From Parastagonospora avenae f. sp. tritici 18332-5 (Eukaryota; Ascomycota; Dothideomycetes; Pleosporales; Phaeosphaeriaceae): 64,000 nt of DNA. Of the stretch, positions 47,586 through 59,841 are shown piece by piece. Position numbers and translations under genes: made by a program. Position 1 is the stretch's first letter. Every line of letters starts with the position of its first letter. Where the stretch lies: NCBI GenBank assembly GCA_022559985.1, contig JAFJTR010000009.1, positions 620,001-684,000 of the forward strand. Direction: 5' to 3'. The notes below the pieces were generated by a model. That model was not told where the DNA came from and ran no database searches. It saw only the letters and a list, made by a program, of their open reading frames with translations.

Positions 47586-49526
47586 CTGACTGACTACGTG
47601 GCATCCGAAGTTAGGCAAATATATGTTGCAAGGGAATTGTTTGGACGGAGAAAATGTCCGACAGGGCTAAAATAATAATATCGGAATGGGATCCTCAAGA
47701 TCCACCACTCAAGCATTACCAGACTTGAAGATTGATCGTGCATATTGTGTGGAGCCCAGCAATCAGTGACTAGTTTCACCGAAAGCCCGGCGATCGAAGA
47801 CCGCATTGGTGCACTAAAAATCCCTAAAGCACAGGCACTGTGCAGCTGTGGCGGGTGAAAGATACGCACGTTTCGCGCTGGTACAGTTCTGTCCATACTC
47901 CCGCTGCCTGATCGAAGAGACTATGACTGTAACGAGTCAGTAATGGTGCTGATGGCTTCGAGATTTGCGAGATCTACATCGGAAGTCGCCATGGCATGTT
48001 GTCCTAACCCGGAAATTTTAGATCTCGCCCTGTTTGCGATTGATTGAGCAGATCTGGGGAACTCCTTTTTAGTGGCCGCTACAGAGGCGAGTCATTGGTG
48101 AGGTGCCTGAAAGTGCAACGTTGCTGTCCAAGCTCTCGTGATCGGCTCCGGGGTCGCCGGGCCTAATCGCATCTGGGCACGGCCCGAATGCATCAAGTTC
48201 GATCGTCTTTTTCCATCAATCCTCATTCTTTGTTATCTTTTCCGGTCCTGCAAGATCTTGCAGATCTCATGGTAGAGACGACTTCACATACACGCGAGCA
48301 ACTGCCACACTGCAGCGCCGGTGTAGCATCGCAGCGGAGCGTCTTCGGAGCCTAGTTGCGTGCTTTGCTTCATGCATACGCTCCACAAGCCACCGTACCA
48401 AAGCGATGATAGCGGCCCTGTTTTGGCTCCTGATCACCCTTTCACACGGCTGGCAGATCAACGCAAAAATAAAGCCGATAAAGTCGAAACCTCAAGGCAC
48501 AGGAGGTGTTCAAAGGGTCGCGAGGACCCGTATCACCAGTGCTGCCCACAGCTGTCTGGCCCGTGAAGTAACATCTACCGTGCAGTACCACTGAGCTAGT
48601 ACCAGCGCCCTGAAGCAGTTCGGGACATAGTTGTCTTTTCCAGCCTTGACATCGGATCCAGGTCAATTTTCAGCGCTGAATGGACAACATGGTGAGCTCA
48701 GTCAGTTCATTTTCGAGATCAGATGGTTAATGTGTACACACAAAAGTGCAAGCACTCCCATTTGGGAAGAGAGAGTACAGCGCTGAGAAGCGGTTCGCAG
48801 CCTTCGGCGTGCCCGATATCTCCTCATTGGTCCTCTCACCAGACCCTTGCTTGCATGTACTGATAGGATACGCTCGATTCGAATCTGCCTGCCAAGCTAG
48901 AAATTGTTTTGAGGGTCTTCCCGAGCTTCCAAAGCTTGGCTCTCTATTGTGTATCTCGACTAAAAACGGCCGATGGCTCACGGAGCGAGAGCCGCAGACA
49001 GGGGAACCCAACGCAGCCCTCATCAGTTCTATCTCTGCTGAGCTTAGCTACGTTTCATGAACAGGTCAATCCATCACGGAAGATGGAAGTGGTGCCACTT
49101 TAGGTTCTCACGCCTTGGGCAGCGATATCCTTCGGCCGGCCCACTTCTTGATCTGAGCTGTAGATTGAACAAATCTTTTTACATGTGTCACAAATAGAAC
49201 ACCACTGGAAGTGTCCGGACGTCCACCGCGCACGAGTGACTGAACAGACGCGAGGCTCGGAAGCTTTGTCTTTCCCAAGACCATTCCCTAGTTGCGGCAG
49301 ATCGCGCACGTCAAAAACATGGGGTTCACGTATATCAAAACTTTGTTCGTGTTTATTGATCTAGTCAGCCCTAGCGTTCCCAACGGCGCCACACAGCTAG
49401 CTTCCACGTTATGACCATGAGCTGGCCTAGACAGGAGGATCATCACTCTGCCACTTTGCGACTTGAATAAGTAAACACCTGCCAACTGCTCTTCGACAGA
49501 GCAATGTGAATATTGACAACTTCAAC
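47586..49526. other. 1.9-kb intergenic region; no gene seen
   Basis: Between the RTA1-like and rhodopsin-like genes, both on the plus strand. Open frames reach only about 104 codons (48746-49060) without motif. No tRNA, repeat or transposon end was noticed. Confidence 0.5.
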
Positions 49527-50924
49527 ATGCCTGGTGGCCTACACGCTCCGATCGAACAGTGGCTTGCATGGCCTGGGCCAAACTACATCGACCCGCCCAC
49601 AAAGCCCAAATATGTGCTCGTAGTCGCATGCATATTTGGTCCAATTTGTCTCCCAACTTTTCTGGCGCGACTATGGGTGCGATTGCGGATTCAGAAGAAC
49701 CCTGGCTGGGATGATTTCTTGATGCTGTTGGCTTGGGTAGGTGCTCTCACCACAAAAAGATTATTTCTGCTGACACTCATTGCGCATAGTTCCCTATGAT
49801 GGCGTTGACCGTCGTGTATCCACTGGGTAAGCAAAGATTCTGTCAATCTATGACTTCGATATGCTAAAGTCGACCAGTTGTGGAGACTCAATACTTCAAC
49901 AGACATGTGTGGGATGTTCCAATGAACCACACCACGACCCAGCGCCAATATGTTATGGCAATCTACATACTGTTTGCCATCACATCGGGTCTCATCAAGG
50001 CTTCTATTCTTCTCTTCTACCGACGTTTGTCACCCCGATCGGTATCACCACAATTTCGGTGGATTCTGAGAATCTCCATTGCATTTATTGGACTTGCCAC
50101 TTGTAAGCGCATTCTGTTCAGCATTGCAAAGTGACTAACAGACCATAGTGGGCTTTGTTTTCATTACTGTATTCACGTGCGATCCTATCTCTGCATTCTG
50201 GGATCAAACAGATTTTAAGCTCAGAGCGACCGGCAAGTACAAGTACAAATGCCTGGACGAAGGAGCTGCGATCGTTGCAAATGGAGCAATAAGTGCTCTC
50301 CAGGTACAATGTTCTGCATCCCACTGTGAATATACCAGTACTTACCACTTTCACAGGACATGATCGCCGCAACTCTGCCCGCACTTCTATGCTGGAAGCT
50401 ACCCCTTAGCCCTAAGCAGAGGAAGGCGTTGTACATAATCTTTGCCTTCAGCTACCTGGCCGTCGCTTTTGGGTGCATGAGGACGTACTACTCTTTCCGG
50501 GTCTTCTTCGAAACATACGACATTACATGGGTCGCGGGCGACATCTGGTTATGGTAAGACAAGCAGGAAAACTCCAATCTTCACCGTCTGATAGTGCATC
50601 AGGTCACTCCTCGAACTTAACATCGGCTGCATATGCGCAAACGCTCCAGCTGTCAAGGTGCTTTACAGACACTACTTTGGCCTGGACCAAGACAAATTGA
50701 TTGAAACGTCGTCGAATCCGTGGGACAAGATTTCATTTTGGAAGAGGGTTACGCTGCAGAGGAAGCGGGCTGATACATCTGAGTCGCACAGCTCACAGAT
50801 GGGTATCAATGCGAAAATGGAGGAGGACAGGGGCGATGTTGAGATGGGGCACATCCACGCAACCACGCAATTTTCTTTTGTTGTTACTCCAGCTCCGGAG
50901 CGGAAAGAGCATGCAGGCATGTAA
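49527..50924 (+). CDS. Fungal rhodopsin-like integral membrane protein (Pth11/SAT4-related domain)
   Basis: Seven-helix membrane protein of the large fungal family often annotated as integral membrane or satratoxin-cluster SC4-like; function unknown, some relatives resemble GPCRs. Six exons: 49527-49736, 49790-49826, 49878-50102, 50149-50303, 50357-50553 and 50603-50924, giving 381 residues. The start is the ATG before PGGLHAP; the upstream frame opens only with GTG. Typical features: R(L/I)..RIQ..GWDDFLML after helix 1, a polar loop with VETQYFNRHVWDVP, GLIKASILLFYRRL in the next helices, CDPISAFWD with its Cys, DMIAATLPALLCWKL, and SLLELNIGCICANAPAVKVL in the last helix. The C-terminal 90 residues are charged and cytosolic. 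No extracellular CFEM domain is present, so this is not a canonical Pth11. Confidence 0.87.
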
Positions 50925-51783
50925 GGTGCAAGAACCGGGAGGGCAATACCACAAAACCATAATCATTAAAATCGACATCTAAAAGAAACCAACCCCAACT
51001 TTTCAGTTTCCAGCACGCCCCGAAAACACTCATCACTTCATCTTTGTTTCCATTCTTCCTCGCAGCCCGGGAATCCGTGACGAGTACAGCCTTGCTCGCT
51101 CGCACTCTCACTCCTGCCCACTACAAAGCCTGTTTTTCCAGCATGTTTGCTCATCCTTCACCCGCGCGATGGAACATTCACACAGTCAGTCGTGTCCAAG
51201 GCCCCCAAGACCCAACCCCGCATTCCCCAAGCCAACACTTCCCTACCCCAAAACAACACCTCCCCCATCGCCTCGGCACTTCACACATCTCAGGCCATGC
51301 GTTCGCATGACAAGACTGCGATTTGTCAACCCAACCCAACAACGCGTCAGACCATCTGTCCGCATAACAAGAGCACGATGTGTAATGCCAATCCACCAGC
51401 ATCTCGACGTCGACAGGATGTCCATGCCAGCTTTGCGACTCTCGGACAGGGACGTCGGCAAAGCAGGCATTTCCATGCCCGTGTCGCGGCTCGCTGCGGG
51501 GTGGGGTATATTGCACTGGCGCGAAAGATGGGGATCTAGATTGTGTGAAATCGCGCGTGTACGTGCCTGCTGACGACGTTTTCGTGATCAGCTTACGTTG
51601 CAGAGTTTCCGCAAGTGCGATACAGATGGCGCATTTCTCGATGGGAAATGGTTCGACGTTGCGACAGATGATGCGCTCTGGAGTGAAGAACATGTAGAAC
51701 AATGTGAGTTGATGCAAAAAAGACGCCAAACGCGACGCCCATGCTCTGAAATAATCTACACCTGAAATGCTATATGATGTGCC
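50925..51783. other. Convergent intergenic region; possible old direct repeat
   Basis: Holds the 3' UTRs of two convergent genes. Frames of 134 (plus) and 183 (minus) codons overlap at 51169-51729 but neither has motif support. CGCATGACAAGA at 51304 and CGCATAACAAGA at 51361 form an imperfect 57-bp-spaced direct repeat. Confidence 0.4.
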
Positions 51784-54700
51784 TTAATCTAACTGTACAC
51801 TGCTCGTCGCCTGCACTTCCAGGTGTCGTCCGCGACTCCTAACCTCTACATTCTCATCCTCATCTTCCTCATTAAAACCATCCCCCACCTCCTCGGGAAT
51901 CAGCACATTCTCCTCCCCATCATCATCAACCACCGCATCCCTCATATTAATCTCGCGGGTGGGTAATTGCCCGCCATTCGCCTTGAGCGCCTCGAACTTC
52001 GCATTCTGCATGTCATACACGTATTTACCCAAATGTTCTACGCCTTCCATGACCGCTTCGCCACCAACGTCCTGTGCGGCGGCGGGGCGCGTCGTTTCGC
52101 CAAACATTTCGTCGGTGATGAGGGAGAGCTTGTCAGGGCGCTGGAAGAGTATGTCGAAGGCGGGTTTGAGCTCGAAGATGGATTCGAAGACGGAGCGGCG
52201 GCCGAGGATGTAGAGGCCTAGGCGGGCGCGGGATAGGGCGACGGTGAGGCGGCGGATGTCGCGGAGGTAGCCGATGCTGCGGGTACGGACTAGGGAGAGG
52301 ATGATGACTGGGTGGTGTTAGGTGGGGAGTGTATATGTGGAGTTGAGAGTGACTTACAGTCGTTTTGTTCACCCTGGTACTTGTCCACAGTCGCAACGAT
52401 TCGCGGCATACCTGTGAGAGGATTGCCCTTACATCTCTTCACCAACACTTCTCCGATCAGTGCTTTTTGTCCAGCGTATGTCGTCAAGATGGAGATCTTG
52501 TTTGCTGGGTAGCCGAGCAGTCGCATGTACTGGAAGATTGCAACTGCATACTCAGCCTCACCCTCGTTGGCTAGCACATGAGGCGCCACCTCCTGCTCAC
52601 CCTTGCCCTTGTAGTCAGGAACATCGATGAACTGGTAGTCGTATTTGAAACCTGCGTTGGCGATCTGGAATTCTGGAGATGAGAGCACCGAAGGCAAGTT
52701 GTCTAGCCTGGGGTAGCGCCATTTGTATAGCTCTGCAAGCGAGGCGCGCGCACGACCTTGCTGATCAAGCGCGATCGTTGGCACACCGAGACGCACGAGG
52801 CGCTGGAAGAGAGACTGCTCAAGGTTGGCATACTGCCTAAAGGCCAAATTTTGAATGACGGGCGAGTTCTGGAGATGGTCACCGACAAGCACGATGCGCT
52901 GCAATGGCAACTCTCCGTTTTGAGGGTTCTGTAGAGCAAGTGGAATGAAGTTCTCAATCTCTGTGATCTGAGCTGCTTCTTCCATGATCACGTTGTCATA
53001 GTGAAAGCCCAAGTCAGCAATCTCCTGTCTTCGCATAGCAGCATGCGTTGAGGTCATCGCGATGATGCGAGCTTCCTTGACCAACAAGTAATTTGCCTTG
53101 TCGCGAGGGTTGCGGAGAATCTCGAACGGACGGATGTCCTCGAGCTCTGTAAAGATCTTCTCGACATGTCGGTAGCAGCCTTGTGCAGTGTCCAATGCTT
53201 GACTGCGATCTGCTGTGGGCGGAAACAGCGGCTGGGGCGCGTTGAAGAAGTAGTCTCTGAACGGGAACTCTGCGACTATTTGTTCTACACTGGACTCTTC
53301 AGAAGAGACACTCTCCCAGTATTGAGTCCAAGCGGGCTTCACATAGACAAGATTGAAGTAATCTGCAGTCTCGCACGAGCTGCTGTGGGCACCGGGCGCG
53401 CCAAAATTCCTCGCCAGACGATCGACCTCAGACAGGTAGTACTGTCCTCTTTCGAGGAAAGACTCCACTCTGCCGTGCTTACTGTAGCTGGCATCAGTCT
53501 GAAGGTCTTCTTCTCCATGACCAAGACGCAACAGATGTCGTTCATCGATGTCAAGCGCCACGATCTTCTGGAAGAGCTGATTCAGCGCCTGATTACTGTG
53601 GGCTACGAGCAAGGTCCGTTGGTCCGGAAAGTTGTGATATATATTGGATATAATCTGGGTCGCAACGTCCGTCTTTCCGGTGCCCGGGGGTCCGAGCACC
53701 ACCGTCAAGCCAGGCTGTGTGCCAGACGTGATAGCGTCAACCTGAGCAGGGGTGAACCTCACTCCGTTCAGCTTGTGTGCATCTGCAGGGTACGGCCCCA
53801 TGTTCGGAGGCTTGTAGGTGGAGACATGCAGTGACTGATGCATAGGCTGTGCGACCTCGACTTGATCGCGACGCCGCTTTTTCGAAGGCTTTGCAGGCGC
53901 GATCTCTGGTTCAGCTGCAGCAGGGTACTGCACGACGTACGGAGGCCCGAATGAAGTCTGTGCTTCCTCGTGGGGTTCGATAGATTTGCCGGGCAAGGAC
54001 TCGATCAGGTGCTGCCAATCCAAAAAGGTATCGCGGAAGTCTATTGAATTCAGTCGGTTATGCAGTCGCTGGTACGATGCAGATGCAGGATCACCGTAGC
54101 CTAGGAAAACTTCCTGAAGCCACGAGGGAGCTGGAATATCCGAAAGCGTCAAGCGCTTGATGGACTCCAGGATGGGAAGGAAGTTGTTTTCCCGCCCTCG
54201 CCGGCGGACAATGTGGTTCATGTGCTCGTACACGTTGGGTCGGCCCTCGGCAGTATTGTCCATGTCGTGCTGGTATTGCTTTGCGTCAATGTTGACAAGG
54301 AGTCGACGCTGGCGGGCACGAGGGGCAAAGCCATCGGTGTGGACCTGCTCGCGAAGAGGTCGGCCATTTTCATCCAGCACCTGTATGACCTGTGCGCATC
54401 TGAGCCTGTGAAGACCTGACTCCTCACCGGAGTTCAGCCCGTTGTTGGTGCCATTGCGCATGAGTACATCGTCCTGTCCCTCGATGGCGACTAGGAAAAC
54501 AACATCACCTGTCTTAAGCTGCTCCCATTCTCGTCGGACCCCATACTGTAACCGGCTGACGTCCAGAACGATCTCTGCTCGTACGTAAGCCGGATGTTTG
54601 TCTCCCACTTTCGATGGTGCTACGTCGACCACAGCTGGCTTCATGATGGGCAACGACATTTTCGATATGCCACCAAACTTTGAGTTGGCACCCTTGCCTC

Positions 54701-56275
54701 GCGGTTTTACCCTCTTCACGACATCCTCCATGTCCTTTCGGATACCATACAAAGCTTCGGCTCGGTACAGGATGAAGGATCTCCAGAGGAAGTCGCCCAT
54801 TGTGAGGTACTGCAAGTTCAGCTTGGGTATGGCGAGTGGCCTTGAGCCGTCGTAGGACTCATTCCTGAGGAAAGTCGTCTCGTACAGGATCTTCTCAGTA
54901 GGCAAGATGGGCATGTCGCGAACAGTGTCCTTGAATGTAGGTCTCTGCTCGACTAGTGAAAGTAAGGCTTCCATGTAGAACGTGCGGTCTCGGACTAAGA
55001 AGGTCGAGGCTGGGTACTCTGTCCGGAGGTCCATGAGCGCGCAGAGCTGTACTAGCTCGCCGTCGCTGAGCACTTGCAGGTGGCCATTTAACTCCTCCTT
55101 GTTACCAATGCTGCCGTAATTCGCGAGCGCCATGAGCTGAAGTTTCTCCTGAAATGCGGCGTAGCCCGTTCGTTGTAGCTTTGCCAGAATATCGTAGTGC
55201 TGCTGGTCGTACTCTAGCTTTGACAGCTGCTTGCCCGTCTGGTCCTCGATTGGAAAGTTTGCGAAGTGATGCAATAGGTTGAAGAGATCCCTGAACAAGC
55301 CGTTTTCTTCGTCGGTGTACAGGGGTGATAGCCTTATAGCTGGCAGGAGGTTGAGATCCTTGAGCAACGTGTTGACATATCTCCTGGTCGGCAGCTGGCT
55401 CTCCAGATCTGTGAGCAGCTCCATGAAGCGTTCGCAGTATGCCAAGTTGTCTCGCAGCTCTTCCTTGGTGGTACTGTTGTATAGCCTGTTTATGAAGTCC
55501 AGGACGAGAGAATAGAGCCACGTTCGCTCGAATCGTAACCTGGCCTGTAGCGCGTCGTCTGCAGCGTCGAATCGTTTCGATGTCGCTCTCCAGGCCTTGC
55601 GCAACATCTGGTGTTCTTCAAACTGCGCCTCCCGTACGGCGTCTGCGTGTAGGTTTTGCCATATCGATATGCCGACCAGGGGCGCGCACTCCTTTCGGAC
55701 GAGACCGCTGTCTAGGGACTGGAATGCGCCGATGACGAAGGAAACAAGCTGTGTCCGGATCTTCGAAGGCTGTGCAGGGTCGACAGTCATGGACAGGATG
55801 CGGCGGAAGAAGGACGAGAACTCGGCTGGCTTGCTCGCGAAGTGCTCTGTAGGGTGTTAGTCTGCGCTCTTCACATACTTGGACATGGCTCCTCACCCCA
55901 AGACGCCAGATTCTCCCTCCTCTTCACGTTGACCATGAGCGCCAGAAGCAGATGGTGGTAGTTTGACGCATTCTCGGTAAAGCCCGGCCACAGATATCTC
56001 TCCAGCAGCTGCAGGTTCTCTAGTATGAGTAGCGACGAGTACGCGAAGTCGTCCTCCTCCAGCGTGTCCCACAGCTCTTTCTTGACCACCTCGGGCCGCA
56101 CCTTGGGCGTCTTCTTCGCCGCCAACCAGTTCTTTCTCGCGACCTGCGCGAAGTGGTTCTCTCCGTGCAAGTCGGCGACGGTAGGGCGGGCGTGCAGGTT
56201 CGACGAGCCGGTCGCATTCGCAGCATTGGCGCCATTTCGGGCGCCTGACGACCCTTCCTGCTTGATTCCCTCCAT
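51784..56275 (-). CDS. cwf11: Aquarius/Cwf11 intron-binding spliceosomal helicase (SF1)
   Basis: Large SF1 RNA helicase that binds intron RNA upstream of the branch point in the activated spliceosome. Exons 56275-55897, 55846-52358 and 52307-51784, with two 50-bp introns, give 1463 residues, close to human Aquarius. The N-terminal half is the armadillo-like scaffold (ERYLWPGF, CAPLVGISIWQNLH and the following helices). Then come the mostly beta region and the helicase core: Walker A LGPPGTGKTDVATQ at about residues 841-854, motif II EEAAQITEIENF at about 1080, motif III VGDHLQNSPV, and motifs V-VI KYQGEQND / FIILSLVRT and VALSRARLGLY, assembled over the second intron. A C-terminal acidic tail follows. 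The related Sen1/Upf1 helicases lack this N-terminal scaffold. The gene is divergent from the complex I subunit. Confidence 0.95.
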
Positions 56276-56514
56276 ATCTCCAGTTCTCTTGTCCTTTCTA
56301 TCGTGTTCGGGGTTGTTCGGCAGCGCAGATGGGATGCGCGCTCATTGTTGTCGCGAGCTCGTCTGTCGCATGACGCGCCAAGAGAAAAGTTGCAGGAGCG
56401 AGGAGCAGGCGCGCGGAAGACGCTCTGGCGCTAGTCGAGGACGGCCCGCTTGGCTCTCCGACCTCACTTTCCACCAAAGCGCAGCGACTCCGCAATCGAA
56501 GCACCGCTAGCACA
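56276..56514. promoter_or_regulatory. Divergent promoter region between cwf11 and complex I subunit
   Basis: Only 239 bp separate the two start codons, so the two promoters must share or abut. No TATA box was recognised. The role is inferred from geometry. Confidence 0.5.
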
Positions 56515-57277
56515 ATGTCGAGCTCACAGGACTCCGCCGTGAGGCACCAGGCTATTGTGCCGGACAAAGTCCCTACTGCTGACTATCCTGTGAGCAATTG
56601 GTCCCCCACAGCACGCGCAATGGGTGCATATAGCTAACGACTGGCAGCTCATCGACAATGACCCGTACGCTCCCCACAGCTTCCACAAGGCATACGAGTA
56701 CTTATGGCGAGTGTAGACACTTCAAGCGGGTTATGCGATACACCCGTCCTTCTGACTGGGCCTACGGTGCGGCGGCCGGAGCCTTGAGCCCCGGGCTGAT
56801 GCTGTACTGGGAGCAGGTTTCTCCCTCGTTCGTTGGCAAGGGTGGATTCGCCCCAGTTATGCGACTGAGTGGTGCTGTTGGTCTTACAGGAATGTTCATC
56901 TTCGCCTACTCGAGGTCTACCAGTACGTTGGCATATATCCTGGGCCCAGAGCTTTACATGGCTGCAAGTGATGTAGCAGCTGCTAAATCATGACAGGTCG
57001 CTTCTACGGCGTCCGCGAAAATCGCCGCGAGGTCGAGATGGATATGCGGGAGATGGTCGACAAGGTCAAGAAGGGCGAGTCGCTATACGGTACCTCGGAG
57101 ATGACCGAGTACATGCAGGGTGTCGCACACAGGAACTCGCGATACTCAGCCATGTTCGGCCACGTTCTTCTGTGGCCCAACTTTGTCAACCACCCATACC
57201 ACGGCGTGGACACCGCCAAGTACTACCGACAAGCCGAATTGGAGTTGGAGCAAGAGCGGGGTGCGAAGTCGACATGA
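56515..57277 (+). CDS. NUXM: Mitochondrial complex I accessory subunit (fungal 21-kDa NUXM type)
   Basis: Accessory membrane subunit of NADH:ubiquinone oxidoreductase in the mitochondrial inner membrane. Four exons: 56515-56589, 56648-56664 (17 nt), 56717-56922 and 56997-57277, giving 192 residues; introns 58, 52 and 74 bp. The assembled N-terminus reads TADYPLIDNDPHFKRVMRYT, a pattern I associate with the fungal 21-kDa subunit, followed by SDWAYGAAAGALSPGLMLYW and the helix around VMRLSGAVGLTGMFIFAYSR. The C-terminal half has FYGVRENRREVEMDMREMVDKV and a conserved RYSAMFGHVLLWPNFVNH segment ending near HGVDTAKYY. Length fits. The exact subunit name among the roughly 20-21 kDa fungal subunits is from memory and should be confirmed. 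Confidence 0.82.
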
Positions 57278-57393
57278 AGAGAGTAGAGATCAGAGCAATT
57301 TTCATTACATCACGGCAGCTGTAAATAAGTTCCAAGGCGCCAGACAGGATGTACCAACATGCATTTCCTTCCTTTCAGAGTCTCTCGTGCATC

Positions 57394-58378
57394 CTACGCC
57401 AACCCACCCAGCACCTCTTCCCTCCCCAACGTCTCCATCTTATACCTACTAATCCAATCATCCCTATTAACATACCCGCCACAAATCCTCCTCTTCCCCG
57501 TAAAACTGCTGCGCCCATGCAACACCCTCCAATTATCAAAAATCAACACCTTCCCCGGCGTCAATTGCTCCCAGTACTCATTCTCCTTCTTCTTCAACAA
57601 CCCGTCAAACTTGCGCGCCGCAGCATACCACCTCTCCGTCTCCTCAATTGGCAGCTCAATACCCGCGCGATCCGCCGTATTCCAGCGTACACGCAACAAC
57701 GCCCCCGTCGCGCTATCATGCTCCAGCACCGGAAACCCGCGGTACGCTTGGATGCTGATCCCCTCGTTGCCAGACGCGTGCGCATGTACATTCACCGTGC
57801 TCAGCACGCGGTACGCCTCGCGATCCGTCTCATACAACTCCTGCGCGACTTTGAAACCGTCGACGAGCAGGGAAGCACCGCCCTCGCCGTCCGTGTGTGA
57901 GAGGAGGTGAAAAGCCTGCAGGCCCGCTGGGTCGGAGAAATATGTCGTGTCGGTGTGGGCTTCGAGGGCGATGTTTGTGTATGCGGTGTCTTGGGAGGCG
58001 AGGTCGGCGGTGAAGTCGTAGAAGCCGCCGTAGTGCGTTTCGCGGATGAATGCGATGCTTTTTAGTAGGTCTTCGGTGGGAGTGGGGGTGTCGTGCGGGA
58101 TGTTGGTCACATAGCAGAAGCCGTATTCGCGCTGGGGGATGGGGGGTTAATAGGCAGTACATGGAGGAGGGAGGGGGACGTACGATTCGACGGAGTAGGT
58201 ATTTCATGCTGTAGTACTTTGAGCCGAATTCGACGCTGGGGCCTGGGATCGTGTCTATCTCCGATTTGATTGAGGCGTCCCAGAGTTTCGGTCTTGTAGG
58301 GTTGTTAGCAAGGGATGCTGTTAAGTGGGTGTGGGCGTTCGTCACTTTTTCCATGCCTGGCGAAACGGACCTTTGCAT
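57394..58378 (-). CDS. Trimethyllysine / gamma-butyrobetaine dioxygenase-like 2-oxoglutarate enzyme, short N-terminus
   Basis: Fe(II)/2-oxoglutarate hydroxylase of the TMLD/GBBH family, acting in carnitine synthesis from trimethyllysine. Exon 1 is 58378-58184 and exon 2 58131-57394, joined in phase 0 over a 52-bp intron to give 310 residues. The catalytic core is intact: iron ligands H124 and D126 in EAHTDTTYFSDPAG, distal His near 270 in NWRVLHGRSSF, and 2OG-binding Arg in GKRRICGGYVNRDD. REYGFCYVTNIPHD follows the intron. Full-length relatives have about 80-100 more N-terminal residues with a zinc-binding domain; here a stop codon lies just before ATG 58378. Either an upstream exon was missed (CTAAC..CTACAAG at 58314-58297 could be an intron end) or the gene is truncated. 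The choice between TMLD and GBBH is open. It converges on the complex I gene, 116 bp away. Confidence 0.82.
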
Positions 58379-59741
58379 TCATCTGGAAAGGCAGCGCGGG
58401 CGAGGAAAGCGCGCAAGTATCTGCTTTGATGGCCATCGCTCCCTGATGAATGTGAGCGAGGTCGCGGAGGTCATGTGAGTCTCTGGGTTGGCCTACATTC
58501 GATGTCTACGTCATTTTTGTTCGACACATGGTAATTTTTAATGTGGATGTTTTCGGGTATCTGAGTATGATGAGTGCATGCTTATGTTATAGTTGTGAGA
58601 GCACGCGTACGGAGAAAGTGTCTAGCAGCCTCTGCTTGGTCGACTCATGCACACAGGCGTTACATTGGCAATTGTCTCTGTCATATCCGTGTCAGTAGAA
58701 ATTCAGACTGAGGCGGTATAATGAAGTCCCCACCGAAGCCATATATTTGGACTGCGTATCAAGTCAGCCAAGCTCAACATCTGATACCAGAAATACTTGC
58801 ATCTTTTTCCCTTCGACGGTCACGTCGCTAAGGTCAACTTTGACATCAGCATGCGTGCTGTATTTCGGCATGTCCCATACATCCTGCGTCATAACATGCT
58901 GCAAGAGCGTTAACGCAAGCCTGGACGATCATGACAGTAGTGAGCGCTGAAGAACCTACGTTACGGCTACTCTCTACCACTACACGAAGGTCGTGACTCT
59001 TTCGGTAAAGCTTGCGGAGTTCCCATGTAAGTTTGCGCAATTCAGATCCGATTTCTTTCGCTTTTTTGCCCCAGTCTTCACCAGCTAGACGGTCAAGAGC
59101 GCCCGTCCGGAATTTTGAGTCCTGCAGGGTTTCTTGACATCTCGGTGAAGGTAACTAGAGAATACTTCGTCAGTCGCCGATCGAAAAGTGTAGCATTGGT
59201 ACTTATAGAGGTCTCTTGTATTTACCAGGAATAGTCTTGGTGTTGTCACGAACGTACGGCGAAGCCTAGAATGCATCAATACGCGGTCACTTGCTACATG
59301 TCGCGTGACTTGCGGCGCCCTCGAGGCGCAGTGAGTATTTCTGATGGCAATCATGCTGATAATAAGGCTGCGAATATAGATCCGAATACTTCATGGGCGT
59401 CTGGGCAAAAAAAGTGTGTTGGTGGATAACGCGTGAAATCGTCAACTAAGTTGCTCCGGTGTTGCGCGTTCGCACACGCCGAGGCAAAATCGAATTGAGG
59501 GACTAAAAGTGATTGCACGGTAGCATAGCTTGGAGATACTCGCGAAAGTTTTAATACGGTATATGATCATTTACAGATCTGTGAATATCTGCGCGGATCC
59601 GGAAGAGTCGTAGTCACGGAAAGGGCGTGAGGTGAGATTGTGGTGTTGCCCCGGTGTAGTCAGGCAGTCGCGTGACGCCACAACCTAAAAAGCATAAAGA
59701 TGCAAAAGAATGCAAAAATGATATAAGATACTTTCAAAAAG
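58379..59741. other. 1.4-kb intergenic region upstream of dioxygenase; no gene seen
   Basis: May contain missing 5' exon(s) of the dioxygenase in the first 150 bp. Beyond that only short frames are open. No repeat or RNA other than the tRNA at its right end was recognised. Confidence 0.5.
59735..59740 (-). terminator. Pol III T-run after tRNA-Arg
   Basis: On the minus strand CGCTTTTTGAAAG follows the tRNA 3' end, a five-T run typical of RNA polymerase III termination. Confidence 0.8.
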
Positions 59742-59841
59742 CGACACCAGTGGGACTCGAACCCACAATCTTTGCCAGTTTCCACACTTGGGTTGAAGTC
59801 CCACGCCGGAAAGCAACGCCTTACCATTAGGCCATGGTGCC
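59742..59841 (-). tRNA. tRNA-Arg (anticodon CCG) with 28-nt intron
   Basis: The minus strand folds as a tRNA: acceptor stem GGCACCA/TGGTGTC with discriminator G, D arm GCC-TAATGGTAA-GGC, anticodon stem TTGCT/GGCAA, variable AGATT, and T arm GTGGG-TTCGAGT-CCCAC. The loop TTCCGG..T puts CCG at the anticodon, reading CGG arginine codons. The intron (59805-59778) sits one base 3' of the anticodon, the canonical place, and can form a small TGGG/CCCA hairpin. The B box GGTTCGAGTCC is intact. A TTTTT run just past the 3' end (59740-59736) serves as the Pol III terminator. Confidence 0.93.

Noticed and set aside
44082..50924. Secondary-metabolite cluster (FAD monooxygenase, RTA1-like, rhodopsin-like)
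   Set aside because: No polyketide synthase, peptide synthetase, terpene cyclase, pathway regulator or major transporter accompanies them, and the oxidase gene looks damaged.
51169..51729. Overlapping 134-codon (+) and 183-codon (-) frames between the rhodopsin-like and cwf11 genes
   Set aside because: Both strands are open over the same DNA, neither shows a family signature, and an imperfect repeat explains the local patterning. A lineage-specific small gene cannot be fully excluded.
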